From contig JAFRTL010000002.1 in NCBI GenBank assembly GCA_017427065.1, forward strand, positions 1 to 64,000: DNA of 64,000 bases, read 5' to 3'. Positions 1-8,055 of the stretch are shown here, in pieces; position 1 is the stretch's first letter, and the number at the start of each line of letters is the position of its first letter. The DNA comes from Bacteroidaceae bacterium (GTDB lineage Bacteria; Bacteroidota; Bacteroidia; Bacteroidales; Bacteroidaceae). A model generated the notes under the pieces. The model saw only the letters and a program-made list of their open reading frames with translations. It ran no database searches and was not told the origin of the DNA. Made by a program: the position numbers and the translations under genes.

Positions 1-1506
1 GTCCATATCACCCAAGTGATCCTCATCACCCAGAATATCAGAAAGCACCACATACTTGTCACTCTCAGAGTCCTTAATCAGACCCATCGCGATACCAGAT
101 ACAGGTTTCTTCATCTTCACACCAGCATCCATCAGTGCCAATGTACCAGCACAAACAGTAGCCATAGAAGAAGAACCATTGGATTCCAAAATATCAGAAA
201 CGACGCGAACAACGTATGGATAATCTGCAGGAATCTGACCCTTCAGAGCGCGCCATGCCAAATGTCCGTGACCAATTTCACGACGACCAACACCACGCTG
301 TGCTTTTGCCTCACCTGTTGAGAATGGAGGGAAGTTGTAGTGAAGCAGGAAGCGCATCTTGCTGCGATCCAGTACATCATCCACAATCTTTTCATCCAAC
401 TTCGTACCCAGTGTACAGGTAGAAAGTGACTGTGTCTCACCACGGGTGAAGATAGCTGATCCGTGAGGACCAGGCAGTGGGCTCACTTCGCACCAGATAG
501 GACGGATCTCAGTAGGAACGCGGCCATCCAGACGCTTGCCCTCATCGAGCACGCAGCGACGCATGGCATCACGCATTACATCGTGGTAATAGCGATCCAT
601 CATTGCCTCCTTCTCTGCAAGCTCATCTTCGGTAAGGTCGGCATGAGCGGCAGTATACTGCTCCTTGAAGTCAGCCAGAATCTTGTCGAATGCCTCAGCA
701 CGTGCATGCTTGTCTAATGCCTGCTTCGTGATGTCGTAAGCTGGTTGATACAATTCCTTCTTCATCTGTGCACGCAGGTCCTCGTCATTTGTCTCATGAC
801 AGTACTCGCGTTTAACGGTAGAACCTACCTCTTCTGCAAGTTCCATCTGAGCCTTACACATAGTCTTGATAGCTTCGTGACCAGCTTTCAATGCACCAAG
901 GAGGTCTAACTCAGAAACCTCACTCATCTCACCTTCCACCATCATGATATTCTCGTAGGTAGCACCCACCATGATGTCCATGTCAGCATTCTTCAGCTGC
1001 TCGAAAGTTGGGTCAATCACGTACTGACCATCAATGCGAGCTACACGAACCTCAGAGATCGGACCACCAAAAGGAATGTCGGAAACAGCCAAAGCTGCAG
1101 AGGCAGCCAGGCCAGCCAATGCGTCAGGCATGTCCACGCCATCGGCAGAGAAGAGGATGATGTTTACGTAAACTTCTGCATGGTAATTGTCTGGGAAGAG
1201 TGGGCGCAAAGCGCGGTCCACCAAGCGGCAAGTCAGAATTTCATAATCTGAAGCCTTACCTTCACGTTTTGTGAATCCGCCAGGAAAACGGCCGAATGCA
1301 GAAAACTTTTCCTTATACTCCACCTGCAACGGCATGAAATCTGTTCCGGGAACTGCATCTTTTGCGGCACAAACAGTAGCCAGCAGCATAGTGTTTCCCA
1401 TGCGCAGCATAACAGCGCCATCTGCCTGTTTTGCCAGCTTTCCCGTTTCGAGTGTGATGGTTCTTCCATCAGGTAACTCGATTGTCTTAACGATTGGATT
1501 AATCAT
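1..1506 (-). CDS. pnp: Polyribonucleotide nucleotidyltransferase (PNPase), partial
   Basis: PNPase degrades RNA from the 3' end by phosphorolysis and acts in RNA turnover. The first 502 codons are present; the gene runs off the left edge, so the end of the second RNase PH core and the KH and S1 domains are missing (the family is usually about 700-750 residues). Seen in the sequence: [16 protein letters not shown] and [15 protein letters not shown] in the first core, and [11 protein letters not shown] at the edge, the hallmark of the second core. The start is ATG at 1504-1506 ([11 protein letters not shown]). A minus-strand -7 element TATCTTTG lies at 1549-1556, back to back with the promoter of the divergent lipoprotein gene. 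Confidence 0.97.
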   Translation of the reverse strand, partial: MINPIVKTIELPDGRTITLETGKLAKQADGAVMLRMGNTMLLATVCAAKDAVPGTDFMPLQVEYKEKFSAFGRFPGGFTKREGKASDYEILTCRLVDRALRPLFPDNYHAEVYVNIILFSADGVDMPDALAGLAASAALAVSDIPFGGPISEVRVARIDGQYVIDPTFEQLKNADMDIMVGATYENIMMVEGEMSEVSELDLLGALKAGHEAIKTMCKAQMELAEEVGSTVKREYCHETNDEDLRAQMKKELYQPAYDITKQALDKHARAEAFDKILADFKEQYTAAHADLTEDELAEKEAMMDRYYHDVMRDAMRRCVLDEGKRLDGRVPTEIRPIWCEVSPLPGPHGSAIFTRGETQSLSTCTLGTKLDEKIVDDVLDRSKMRFLLHYNFPPFSTGEAKAQRGVGRREIGHGHLAWRALKGQIPADYPYVVRVVSDILESNGSSSMATVCAGTLALMDAGVKMKKPVSGIAMGLIKDSESDKYVVLSDILGDEDHLGDMD

Positions 1507-1578
1507 AAAATGTTTTTCTATTTCTTTTAATACATCAAAAAATTCGCGCAAAGATACATAATTAATTTGGAAAAGCAC

Positions 1579-1586
1579 TATCTTTG
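1579..1586 (+). promoter_or_regulatory. -7 promoter element of the thioredoxin-fold lipoprotein gene
   Basis: TATCTTTG matches the Bacteroidetes -7 consensus TAnnTTTG. Transcription should start near 1593. This rules out a possible upstream start codon at 1584, which lies inside the element, and supports ATG 1614. I see no clear -33 TTG at the usual distance. Confidence 0.6.
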
Positions 1587-1613
1587 CAGCTGATTTTTAG
1601 GAATATTATAGAA

Positions 1614-2771
1614 ATGAAGAAAATGTTTATCATGGCGCTAACACTTATAGCGTTTAGCGCATGCAATAATCAGCCTACATCAGGCGGTAGTTTCAAAGTT
1701 GAAGGTGAGATAAGTGGTGCTGAGGGAAAGGTGTTGGTATTCGAGCATTCTGGCTTGCAGGGTATTCAGGCATTAGACTCTGTTAAGTTAGGCGCCAACG
1801 GTACTTTCTCATTCAGTCAGCCCTGTCCGGAATCTCCTGAATTTTATCGTTTGCGTATGGGTTATGATGTTATCAATCTTGCAGTAGATTCTACTGAAAC
1901 CATCACTGTGAATGCTGCAGCCGATAAGTTTGCAACAGGGTATAATGTAGAAGGTTCTGATGATTCACAGAAAATCAAGGAGCTCACGCTGAAGCAGATC
2001 GAAATGCAGAATAAGGTGGATGTCCTTGCCAATGCTTTACAAAACGATCAGATACCTGTAGGAGTTTATCAGGATAGCGTGACGAACATCGTTAACCGTT
2101 ACAAGGAAGATTTGAAGAACAATTATATCTTCGAGGCTCCTAATAAGCCTTATGCCTATTTCGCTCTATTCCAGCAAGTAGGGCAATATACACTTTTCGA
2201 TCCATTGGCTAGTCGTGAAGACATGCGTGTGTTTGCTGCTGTAGCAACCAGTTTATATACCACCTATCCAAATGCTGCTCGTTCTCAGAATCTTTACAAT
2301 ATCGTTATTAAGGGTATGCAGAACGATCGTCGTGCTCAGGGACAGGAGATCCAGTTGCCTTCTGAGGCTGTGATGGAGTCTGGCTTAATAGATATCAGCC
2401 TGCGTGACCTTAGTGGAAATGTTCATAAGTTGTCTGAGCAGAAAGGAAAGGTAGTGCTGGTAGATTTCACTGTATACCAGAGTGATTTCAGTGCTGACCA
2501 TAATTATATGTTGCGCGAAATCTATGATAAATATCATGACCGTGGTTTTGAGATTTACCAGATTTCCTTGGATTCTAATGAACATTATTGGAAGCTTACT
2601 GCCGACAATTTGCCTTGGATTTGTGTGCGTGATGCTAATGGCGTGAACTCTACCAACGTCTCCTCATACAATGTACAGTCTGTACCTACCATCTACCTTA
2701 TCAATCGTGATGGAGAACTTCATGCCAGTACAGAAAGCACGCTTGAAGCAGCTGTTAAGAGTCTATTGTAA
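1614..2771 (+). CDS. Thioredoxin-fold (TlpA-like) lipoprotein lacking CXXC
   Basis: This is a 385-residue predicted lipoprotein. The signal peptide MKKMFIMALTLIAFSAC ends in a lipobox-like FSAC. A DUF4369-like beta domain follows (about residues 25-120, KVEGEISGAEGKVLVF), then a helical linker, then a TlpA/AhpC-like thioredoxin fold from about residue 255 to the end (GKVVLVDFTVYQSDFS, SVPTIYLINRDGEL). Where TlpA proteins carry a WCxPC redox motif this one has TVYQSDFS, with no cysteine, so it is unlikely to be a thiol oxidoreductase. The cis-proline region (VQSVPTIY) is kept. The gene is monocistronic and divergent from pnp. Its role is unknown; binding or structural use of the fold is an inference. 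Confidence 0.85.
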   Translation: MKKMFIMALTLIAFSACNNQPTSGGSFKVEGEISGAEGKVLVFEHSGLQGIQALDSVKLGANGTFSFSQPCPESPEFYRLRMGYDVINLAVDSTETITVNAAADKFATGYNVEGSDDSQKIKELTLKQIEMQNKVDVLANALQNDQIPVGVYQDSVTNIVNRYKEDLKNNYIFEAPNKPYAYFALFQQVGQYTLFDPLASREDMRVFAAVATSLYTTYPNAARSQNLYNIVIKGMQNDRRAQGQEIQLPSEAVMESGLIDISLRDLSGNVHKLSEQKGKVVLVDFTVYQSDFSADHNYMLREIYDKYHDRGFEIYQISLDSNEHYWKLTADNLPWICVRDANGVNSTNVSSYNVQSVPTIYLINRDGELHASTESTLEAAVKSLL

Positions 2772-2825
2772 AGAGGATTATAGGATGATATTTATCCAAA
2801 ACATGTTATAGAGCATATCGTTTTT

Positions 2826-2857
2826 TTTGATTTGATGCTTTTTTAGGCTTATATTTG
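2826..2857 (+). promoter_or_regulatory. Promoter of greA
   Basis: TTTG at 2826-2829 and TATATTTG at 2850-2857 are separated by 20 bases, a full match to the Bacteroidetes promoter pattern. The start of transcription is expected near 2864, leaving a leader of about 100 bases before greA. Confidence 0.8.
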
Positions 2858-2881
2858 CACCGTGAAAGTTCGGAAAGAGGG

Positions 2882-2932
2882 TTCCAACATGTGAAGCATG
2901 TTGGAATTCTTTTTGTTTTATTTTTGTTTTTG
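2882..2932 (+). terminator. Intrinsic terminator inside the greA leader
   Basis: A perfect 10-bp stem, TTCCAACATG (2882-2891) with CATGTTGGAA (2897-2906), has a 5-base loop and is followed by a long T-rich run (2907-2932). It lies between the greA promoter and the greA start codon, so it would release an RNA of about 50-65 nt or act as an attenuator. A short competing pairing is possible between GGAA (2872-2875) and TTCC (2882-2885). Confidence 0.75.
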
Positions 2933-2967
2933 AAAGTATAATAATAAAATAGAATAAGGAGGATTAT

Positions 2968-3432
2968 ATGGCTTATATGTCACAAGAGGGCTATGACAAA
3001 CTGGTGGCCCAATTAAGACGCATGGAGGCGGTGGATCGTCCTCGCGTTATAGAAGCTATCAGGGAGGCACGCGACAAGGGCGACCTTTCTGAGAATGCTG
3101 AGTATGACGCCGCCAAAGAAGAGCAAGGCATGCTGGAGAGTAAAATCAATGAACTGAAGCAGATTATTGCTGATGCCAAGATTATTGATGCCTCAAAACT
3201 GAAGACCGATGCAGTGCAAATTCTTAATAAGGTAAAACTTAAGAATTTGAAGAACGGTGCTACGATGTCTTATACCATCGTATCAGATACTGAAGCCAAT
3301 CTGAAGCAAGGTAAGATTTCTGTAAACACGCCAATTGCGAAAGGTTTGCTGGGCAAGAAGGTTGGCGACCAAGTAGCAATTAAGGTTCCTAGTGGTATTA
3401 TCAACTTGGAAATATTGGACATCTCATTCTAA
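2968..3432 (+). CDS. greA: Transcription elongation factor GreA
   Basis: GreA enters the secondary channel of RNA polymerase and stimulates cleavage of backtracked transcripts. At 154 residues the length is normal. The N-terminal coiled coil contains the characteristic ARDKGDLSENAEYDAAKEEQ, with the acidic tip residues, followed by the C-terminal FKBP-like domain (SVNTPIAKGLLGKKVGDQV). The start is ATG 2968 (MAYMSQEGY), preceded by an unusually strong Shine-Dalgarno AAGGAGG at 2956-2962; a second in-frame ATG at 2977 is less likely. The HIT-family gene begins 12 bases after the stop, so the two form an operon. The leader contains a terminator, suggesting control by premature termination. Confidence 0.97.
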   Translation: MAYMSQEGYDKLVAQLRRMEAVDRPRVIEAIREARDKGDLSENAEYDAAKEEQGMLESKINELKQIIADAKIIDASKLKTDAVQILNKVKLKNLKNGATMSYTIVSDTEANLKQGKISVNTPIAKGLLGKKVGDQVAIKVPSGIINLEILDISF

Positions 3433-3444
3433 ACATTTTTACGT

Positions 3445-3837
3445 ATGGCAACAATATTCAGTAGAATCGTGGCAGGTGAGATTCCTTGCTACAAGATTGC
3501 AGAAAACGAGAAGTTTTTCTCTTTCCTGGATATCAATCCATTGGTAAAGGGACATACCTTGGTCATCCCCAAGCAGGAAGTTGACTATATCTTCGACTTG
3601 AGTGACGAAGACCTTGCTGAGATGACGGTTTTTGCCAAGAAAATAGCTGTGGCCGTGAAGAAGGCGTTCCCTTGCCGTAAGGTCGGTATGGCTGTTTTGG
3701 GTCTAGAAGTGCCTCATGCGCATATTCATTTGGTGCCTATGCAGACTGAGAAAGATTTGATTCTTTCTAATCCAAAACTTTCACTCCCTGCTGAGGAGAT
3801 GGAAAAGATTGCAGCGGCCATCCGTGCACAACTTTAA
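3445..3837 (+). CDS. HIT-family nucleotide hydrolase (HinT-like)
   Basis: A 130-residue histidine-triad protein, the expected size for HinT-type purine nucleoside phosphoramidases. The catalytic triad motif is HAHIHLVP near residue 90. The N-terminal core TIFSRIVAGEIPCYKI and FLDINPLVKGHTLVIPK are typical of the family, which cleaves AMP-linked phosphoramidates or related nucleotides in the cytoplasm. It is the second gene of the greA operon. An intrinsic terminator follows immediately. Confidence 0.93.
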   Translation: MATIFSRIVAGEIPCYKIAENEKFFSFLDINPLVKGHTLVIPKQEVDYIFDLSDEDLAEMTVFAKKIAVAVKKAFPCRKVGMAVLGLEVPHAHIHLVPMQTEKDLILSNPKLSLPAEEMEKIAAAIRAQL

Positions 3838-3842
3838 TAAAA

Positions 3843-3877
3843 AAGGTGGGAAACGACATCCCACCTTCTTTTTTTTG
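3843..3877 (+). terminator. Intrinsic terminator after the greA-HIT operon
   Basis: AAGGTGGGA (3843-3851) pairs with TCCCACCTT (3859-3867) around a 7-base loop and is followed by a T run. It separates the operon from the convergent manC gene. Confidence 0.88.
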
Positions 3878-3897
3878 TCAAAACCCTAATCTTTCCT

Positions 3898-4980
3898 CTA
3901 TACAAACTCGTCTCCGAATTTAATCTGCACATCGTTCACGTATTTTCTGATGGCACTCTCATTGTCTTTCTTACAAATCAGTAGCACATTGTCGCTCTCT
4001 GCCACCAGATAGCCTTCCAGATCTTCTATCACCGCCAGTTTATCCTTTGGCATTACCACGATATTATTACTGCTTTTATGAAAAGAAGCCTTGCCTTTCA
4101 GCGCTACATTAGCTTTCTTATCCTTAGGAGATAAATCGTAGAGAGAGCCCCAGGTTCCCAGATCCGACCACCCAAAATCACCTAAGGCTACGATGACATT
4201 ATCGGCTTTCTCCATCACGCCATAGTCTATGGAAACATTTGGACAAGCTGGGAAGATGAGGTCGATGAAAGCTTGTTCTTCGGAAGTGCCATAAACTTCG
4301 GGGTTGGAGGCCAACTTGTTGGTCAGTTCAGGTAGTGCCTGCTCTAAGGCGGCGATGATGCTGTTCACGTTCCACATAAAGAGACCTGAGTTCCAGTAGA
4401 ACTCACCGCTCTCCAAGAAGACCTTCGCCAGCTCCAATTCTGGTTTCTCCGTGAAAGTCTTAACACGATAATACTTATCGCGCACATGCTCAGCTATCTG
4501 AATATAGCCATAGCCCGTTTCTGGACGGTTTGGTCGTATACCCAATGTGATAAGTTTATCAGTTGTTGCTGCCATTTCCAGACCGCTTCTGATAGCTTCC
4601 AGAAACTCTTGTTCCTTCAGAATCAAGTGATCACTTGGAGCCACCACAATGTTGGCATTAGGGTTGATGGCCCTTATGTGATATGAAGCCCATGCGATAC
4701 AGGGAGCCGTATTACGTCGCATAGGTTCTAGCAAGATTTGGTTCTTGCTGATCTCAGGCAATTGTTCGCAGATAAGGTCGGCATACGCCTCGTTGGTTAC
4801 GAAAAAAATATTTTCCGTAGGTATGACCTTATTAAATCTGTCGAAAGTTTGTTGTAAGAGAGAGCGTCCTGTACCAAAGAAATCCAGGAACTGCTTAGGG
4901 AGCGTTTTGCGGCTGATAGGCCAAAAACGGCTGCCTATACCACCACACATGATTACACAGAAATTATCTTTATTCCCCAT
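3898..4980 (-). CDS. manC: Mannose-1-phosphate guanylyltransferase
   Basis: This enzyme makes GDP-mannose from mannose-1-phosphate and GTP for surface glycans. The 360-residue protein opens with the nucleotidyltransferase signature CVIMCGGIGSRFWPISRKTLPKQF, then EPMRRNTAPCIAWASY and APSDHLI, and a second sugar-binding signature TEKPE...WNSGLFMWNV. It has only the guanylyltransferase part; the C-terminal phosphomannose isomerase domain of bifunctional ManC/AlgA proteins is absent, as in other short family members. The gene stands alone, convergent with the HIT gene and divergent from tRNA-Leu. I did not find a clear promoter in the AT-rich upstream region. Confidence 0.93.
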   Translation of the reverse strand: MGNKDNFCVIMCGGIGSRFWPISRKTLPKQFLDFFGTGRSLLQQTFDRFNKVIPTENIFFVTNEAYADLICEQLPEISKNQILLEPMRRNTAPCIAWASYHIRAINPNANIVVAPSDHLILKEQEFLEAIRSGLEMAATTDKLITLGIRPNRPETGYGYIQIAEHVRDKYYRVKTFTEKPELELAKVFLESGEFYWNSGLFMWNVNSIIAALEQALPELTNKLASNPEVYGTSEEQAFIDLIFPACPNVSIDYGVMEKADNVIVALGDFGWSDLGTWGSLYDLSPKDKKANVALKGKASFHKSSNNIVVMPKDKLAVIEDLEGYLVAESDNVLLICKKDNESAIRKYVNDVQIKFGDEFV

Positions 4981-5085
4981 AATTATCTTTAGTCATTAAA
5001 ATTTATGCTAATATACATCATGTTTTTATGATTAAAAAACTTTTTAGGATAAATTTCCTTTTTTATTATTTTTTGTCATAAAGTA

Positions 5086-5115
5086 TTGCCGTTTCAGAAA
5101 AAAGCCTTATCTTTG
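5086..5115 (+). promoter_or_regulatory. Promoter of tRNA-Leu
   Basis: TTG (5086-5088) and TATCTTTG (5108-5115) are separated by 19 bases and lie 18 bases upstream of the mature tRNA. The minus-strand recombinase reading frame extends through this promoter to 5094. Confidence 0.8.
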
Positions 5116-6725
5116 CACCCGCATTCCTGCAATGCCCAGATGGCGGAATCGGTAGACGCGCTGGTCTCAAACACCAGTGGGGCAACCCATCCCGGTTCGA
5201 CCCCGGGTCTGGGTACTGAGTCGGAGTTTTCTTGTTGAGGCTCCGACTTTTCTTTTTCCTCCCCACGCAACTTACTTGTTTCTTGAAAGATAAGGTCAAG
5301 CACTTTGTTGTAGTTCTTGGTTCGATAATTTTCACCATCAAACTCAATCTTATCGAAAAACATCGAACCAATAAGTTTGCACTTGGTTTTTACAGGTGCA
5401 TCCGTCATAATTTTAGTTAAATTGTTGATGAGACTAACAGAAAAGTCGATTTTCTCTCTCATTCCTTTACCTTCGTTAGAAAGTAATGTTATTTGTCTAT
5501 CGAGTTCATTAATATCCTTGTCATAACGCACAGATATGCGTTTGTAAGCATCGTCTGTTATTGTTCCACTGAAATACTTGTTTTCGAGACTCTCGCGCAT
5601 CTCTTCAATCTTCTCTTTCTCTTTACGCAAAGCCTCAACATCACGTTGCTGCTCCTTTTTATGCTCACTATGCAAGTCTTGGAGTATTTCGTTGTAGAGG
5701 CATAATACTGCCTCATTTGGCTTTAGTCTGCCTACAAACTTAGCAAATCCTTTGTTAACTATGTCTGCACTTTTACGCAGATGCTTACCATCATGTGAGC
5801 AGTGGTAATATGTGTATTTGCCACCATTGCCTTTGCTTGTAGAGCCTGTTAGAGAATGACCACATATAGGACAAATAAGGTACTTCCTAAGGAATAAATC
5901 GGGGTTTATTGTCTTGCTCAGTTTAGGCGTTTTCTTGCGTTTACCGTCCAATATCTCTTGCACCTTATTGAAAGTTTCTCTATCTATAAGTGGTTCGTGT
6001 ATTCCCACGACTATCTGCTCTTTCTCGTCTTTATATGCCGGAACCTTTATGAGTCCTATATAGAAGATGTTTCTCAGCATCTCAAGGAAGGAACTCTCAG
6101 GGATTGATGGACATACTCTTCGCCTAATACTGCAAGGAGCCTCAGCACCTTTCGCTACTTCTCTGAATGCTTCACGTACTAAACTCGCTTTTGGCTCGTC
6201 TATTTCTACGTGAGTATCGTGTTTGCTTATGCGGACGTTTTTGTAGCCTCTTGGGGCTTTATTGGCGCATCTACCTTTCTTTAAGTTTCCGCGTATTCCA
6301 TCAATAGTTGCTTTTGCACGACTTATATTGTCACCTTGCGCCATTCCAATATATACGCCAAGGTTTGTCGCCCAACTTGCTGAGTTATAGTCAAGAGGTT
6401 CTTCTATGGAGTTAACCTCTACACCTAATTTCCTCAATGTACCCATATTTTCGCAAGCACTAAATAAGTCTCTTGAGTATCTGTTCCAACGCAGTACAAG
6501 CAGTTTATCAACTTGCCCTTTGTGCCCACGAATATATTTCATTATTCCTTGAATAACCGGCCGTTTCTCAAATGTCTTACCGCTTTCATCTTCTCGATGA
6601 GGCACATCTATAACATTGTAACCATTACGTTTGCAATAATTCATAAGACGTTCCTCTTGAACATCTAAACTTGTTCCCTCTGCTTGTTCATCTGAACTTA
6701 CCCTACAATAAATAATTACATTCAT
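5094..6725 (-). CDS. Large serine recombinase (integrase) with tRNA-antisense C-terminus
   Basis: A site-specific recombinase of the large serine family, 543 residues as read. The N-terminal catalytic domain begins MNVIIYCRVSSDEQ, with the nucleophile serine in RVSS at residue 10. A recombinase domain follows (GRCANKAPRGYKN), then a zinc ribbon CPICG...YYHC near residues 295-320 and a long coiled coil (about 355-450). Residues 1-505 end in SDSVP at the GGGTAC crossover. The rest, RPGVEPGWVAPLVFETSAS onward, is the antisense translation of tRNA-Leu and its promoter, so it is host-derived. The start is ATG 6725, overlapping the stop of the small upstream gene (ATGA). It is the likely integrase of this element. 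Confidence 0.93.
   Translation of the reverse strand: MNVIIYCRVSSDEQAEGTSLDVQEERLMNYCKRNGYNVIDVPHREDESGKTFEKRPVIQGIMKYIRGHKGQVDKLLVLRWNRYSRDLFSACENMGTLRKLGVEVNSIEEPLDYNSASWATNLGVYIGMAQGDNISRAKATIDGIRGNLKKGRCANKAPRGYKNVRISKHDTHVEIDEPKASLVREAFREVAKGAEAPCSIRRRVCPSIPESSFLEMLRNIFYIGLIKVPAYKDEKEQIVVGIHEPLIDRETFNKVQEILDGKRKKTPKLSKTINPDLFLRKYLICPICGHSLTGSTSKGNGGKYTYYHCSHDGKHLRKSADIVNKGFAKFVGRLKPNEAVLCLYNEILQDLHSEHKKEQQRDVEALRKEKEKIEEMRESLENKYFSGTITDDAYKRISVRYDKDINELDRQITLLSNEGKGMREKIDFSVSLINNLTKIMTDAPVKTKCKLIGSMFFDKIEFDGENYRTKNYNKVLDLIFQETSKLRGEEKEKSEPQQENSDSVPRPGVEPGWVAPLVFETSASTDSAIWALQECGCKDKAFF
5134..5215 (+). tRNA. tRNA-Leu(CAA), element insertion site
   Basis: An 82-nt class II tRNA. Acceptor stem GCCCAGA (5134-5140) pairs with TCTGGGT (5208-5214), followed by discriminator A 5215; no CCA is encoded. 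The anticodon stem CTGGT/ACCAG holds the loop CTCAAAC, anticodon CAA, reading UUG. The T-arm is CCCGG-TTCGACC-CCGGG and there is a long variable arm. The 3' end GGGTA forms part of the 6-base repeat bounding the integrated element, so the tRNA stays intact after insertion. A terminator supplied by the element follows at 5219. Confidence 0.96.
5211..5216. repeat. Left attachment repeat GGGTAC (attL core)
   Basis: GGGTAC covers the last bases of the tRNA-Leu acceptor stem, the discriminator base and one more base. The same six bases occur at 10059-10064, next to a terminator that looks like the tRNA's original one. Six bases is a typical core length for serine recombinases. The assignment rests on the arrangement at both ends, not on the repeat alone. 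Confidence 0.7.
5219..5259 (+). terminator. Element-borne terminator for tRNA-Leu
   Basis: An 8-bp stem, AGTCGGAG (5219-5226) with CTCCGACT (5241-5248), has a 14-base loop and ends in a T-rich run. It starts four bases after the tRNA. On the other strand the same bases encode part of the recombinase C-terminal region. The tRNA's probable native terminator is now at 10071. Confidence 0.75.
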
Positions 6726-6904
6726 TTGTTTCCTGTATTATTCCCCTTATTTTCATTCTCTATTTCTGCTACTGTATACAGAAATTCTCTAATCATTTTG
6801 ATTTCTTCGTCAGTGTATTTCCTTTCTCCTTTGTTTAGAATCTTTTTACATTCTAAAATTGTTAACATTATCTGTATTATATTACACTGTGTCATGGTTG
6901 ACAC
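6722..6904 (-). CDS. Small protein of unknown function upstream of the recombinase
   Basis: A 60-residue acidic, helical-looking protein (ERKYTDEEIKMIREFLYTVAEIE) translationally coupled to the recombinase: its stop TGA overlaps the recombinase ATG in ATGA. The start is either GTG 6904 or ATG 6895; both lie in a palindrome at 6889-6904. I do not recognise a family. Its position suggests a recombination directionality or accessory factor, but that is only inference from coupling. Confidence 0.65.
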   Translation of the reverse strand: MSTMTQCNIIQIMLTILECKKILNKGERKYTDEEIKMIREFLYTVAEIENENKGNNTGNK

Positions 6905-6925
6905 TTATTGAGGCCTATAATAGGC
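6889..6925. promoter_or_regulatory. Two adjacent palindromes, candidate operators of the recombinase operon
   Basis: GTGTCATGGTTGACAC (6889-6904) has 6-bp perfect arms, and GCCTATAATAGGC (6913-6925) has 6-bp perfect arms around one base. Both lie between the predicted promoter (6950-6983) and the coding region, where a bound repressor would block transcription or translation. Confidence 0.55.
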
Positions 6926-6949
6926 GTGTCGGATTAATTCCCTTCAGTG

Positions 6950-6983
6950 CAAATATACAAAAAAAATAATTAAAAATTGCAAA
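6950..6983 (-). promoter_or_regulatory. Promoter of the recombinase operon
   Basis: On the minus strand TTTG (6983-6980) and TATATTTG (6957-6950) are separated by 22 bases, slightly longer than ideal. Transcription should start near 6943, giving a leader that contains the two palindromes at 6889-6925. Confidence 0.6.
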
Positions 6984-6993
6984 AAATATTAAA

Positions 6994-7620
6994 TTATTTT
7001 AGGATAAGGCTTTGGCACTTGCGTATCGTGTTGACACTTGTACCTGTTATCTTCGCTATATTTCGTAGGCTGTAGCCCTTACGTAGCAAACGGATTTCTT
7101 CTATATACTGCTCTCTCATAACATCGTCAGGCTTCTTGTAGCCCTCTTTACGCCCAACTTTACCGCCATTGGCTCTGTAGTTCTTATAACCGCTCTCGAC
7201 ACGTTCACGGATGGTCTTACGTTCCATACGTGCCACCTCTGCCAAGATGGTGATGAGGAACTGAGACATAGGGTTAACCTCACCATTTTCGGTCAGTGTC
7301 TCGATGCCGTAGTTTTGGATGTAGAGACTAATGCCTAACCTGTTGAACTGCTCGATAACCTCCAACACTTGTAATGTGTCACGACCGAGGCGGCTGAGTT
7401 CTGTCACTGCCACCTTATTTATATGATGGGCTTGAACGTACTCCACCATGCGGCTCAGTTCCTTACGCTCACTATTCCGCTTTACTCCGCTGACCTTCTC
7501 CGAGAAAACAGCCTCAACAATCCATCCGTTACGATGAGCAAGGGCGGTAAGTTCATTCACTTGACGGTCATAGTCTTGTACGTTGGTGCTAACTCGTGCG
7601 AAGATACAAATTCTATCCAT
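6994..7620 (-). CDS. Resolvase/invertase-type serine recombinase
   Basis: A 208-residue small serine recombinase. The catalytic domain starts MDRICIFARVSTNVQDYDRQ, with the nucleophile serine at residue 11. VTELSRLGRDTLQVLE and the E-helix region (RMERKTIRERVESGYKN) are typical of the resolvase fold. A C-terminal Hin-like helix-turn-helix ends the protein (LLRKGYSLRNIAKITGTSVNTIRK). It may resolve multimers of the circular element, invert a segment or help transfer; no pair of crossover sites is obvious. It has its own promoter (7651-7681) divergent from the XRE gene. Confidence 0.93.
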   Translation of the reverse strand: MDRICIFARVSTNVQDYDRQVNELTALAHRNGWIVEAVFSEKVSGVKRNSERKELSRMVEYVQAHHINKVAVTELSRLGRDTLQVLEVIEQFNRLGISLYIQNYGIETLTENGEVNPMSQFLITILAEVARMERKTIRERVESGYKNYRANGGKVGRKEGYKKPDDVMREQYIEEIRLLRKGYSLRNIAKITGTSVNTIRKCQSLILK

Positions 7621-7650
7621 AATTGATATATACGTTAATTGTTTGTTCTA

Positions 7651-7681
7651 CAAAAATACAAAAAAGTTAAGAAACATCAAA
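7651..7681 (-). promoter_or_regulatory. Promoter of the resolvase gene
   Basis: On the minus strand TTTG (7681-7678) and TATTTTTG (7658-7651) are separated by 19 bases. It is back to back with the XRE promoter, so one regulator bound here could control both directions. Confidence 0.75.
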
Positions 7682-7717
7682 ATATAATTAACTTATTTTC
7701 TAATAATTCTGAAATTA

Positions 7718-7749
7718 TTTGTATTTTGCGGCAATTTCTATTATATTTG
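7718..7749 (+). promoter_or_regulatory. Promoter of the XRE-lipoprotein operon
   Basis: TTTG (7718-7721) and TATATTTG (7742-7749) are separated by 20 bases. Transcription should start near 7756, giving a very short leader of about 9 bases before ATG 7765. Confidence 0.78.
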
Positions 7750-7764
7750 CAGTAAAAAAATCAG

Positions 7765-8055
7765 ATGGGAAAGATGTTGGCAGATAATGTTAGACTTATA
7801 TGCAAGGAACAAGGTAAGCAACTTAAAGAATTGGCAGCAGATATGGGGATAGACCCGGCATCCTTGACGAGGGCATTGAATGGTAATGCTCGCCTTGATA
7901 CGCTTCAGAAGATTGCTGCCGCCTTGGGTGTGTCAATGAAGAGCCTATTTGAGCCATTGGATGATGTTGAGGGCTTTATCCGGATTCAAGGTGAATTATA
8001 TAAGTTTAACAGTAGAACTGAATTAGATAAATTACTAAATAATAATAAACAATGA
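7765..8055 (+). CDS. XRE-family transcriptional regulator
   Basis: A 96-residue DNA-binding protein with an N-terminal Cro/C1-type helix-turn-helix (VRLICKEQGKQLKELAADMG, IDPASLTRALNG, LDTLQKIAAALGVS) and a short C-terminal extension (GFIRIQGELYKFNSRTELDKLL) seen on many Bacteroidetes XRE proteins. It is the first gene of a two-gene unit; its stop overlaps the start of the lipoprotein gene by four bases (ATGA). It is the only obvious regulator in the element and so the best candidate to bind the palindromes in front of the recombinase operon. Confidence 0.9.
   Translation: MGKMLADNVRLICKEQGKQLKELAADMGIDPASLTRALNGNARLDTLQKIAAALGVSMKSLFEPLDDVEGFIRIQGELYKFNSRTELDKLLNNNKQ

Noticed and set aside
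5066-5371. A 101-residue open frame through tRNA-Leu on the minus strand
   Set aside because: It is another antisense frame of the tRNA and of the recombinase 3' end; the recombinase frame explains the region better.
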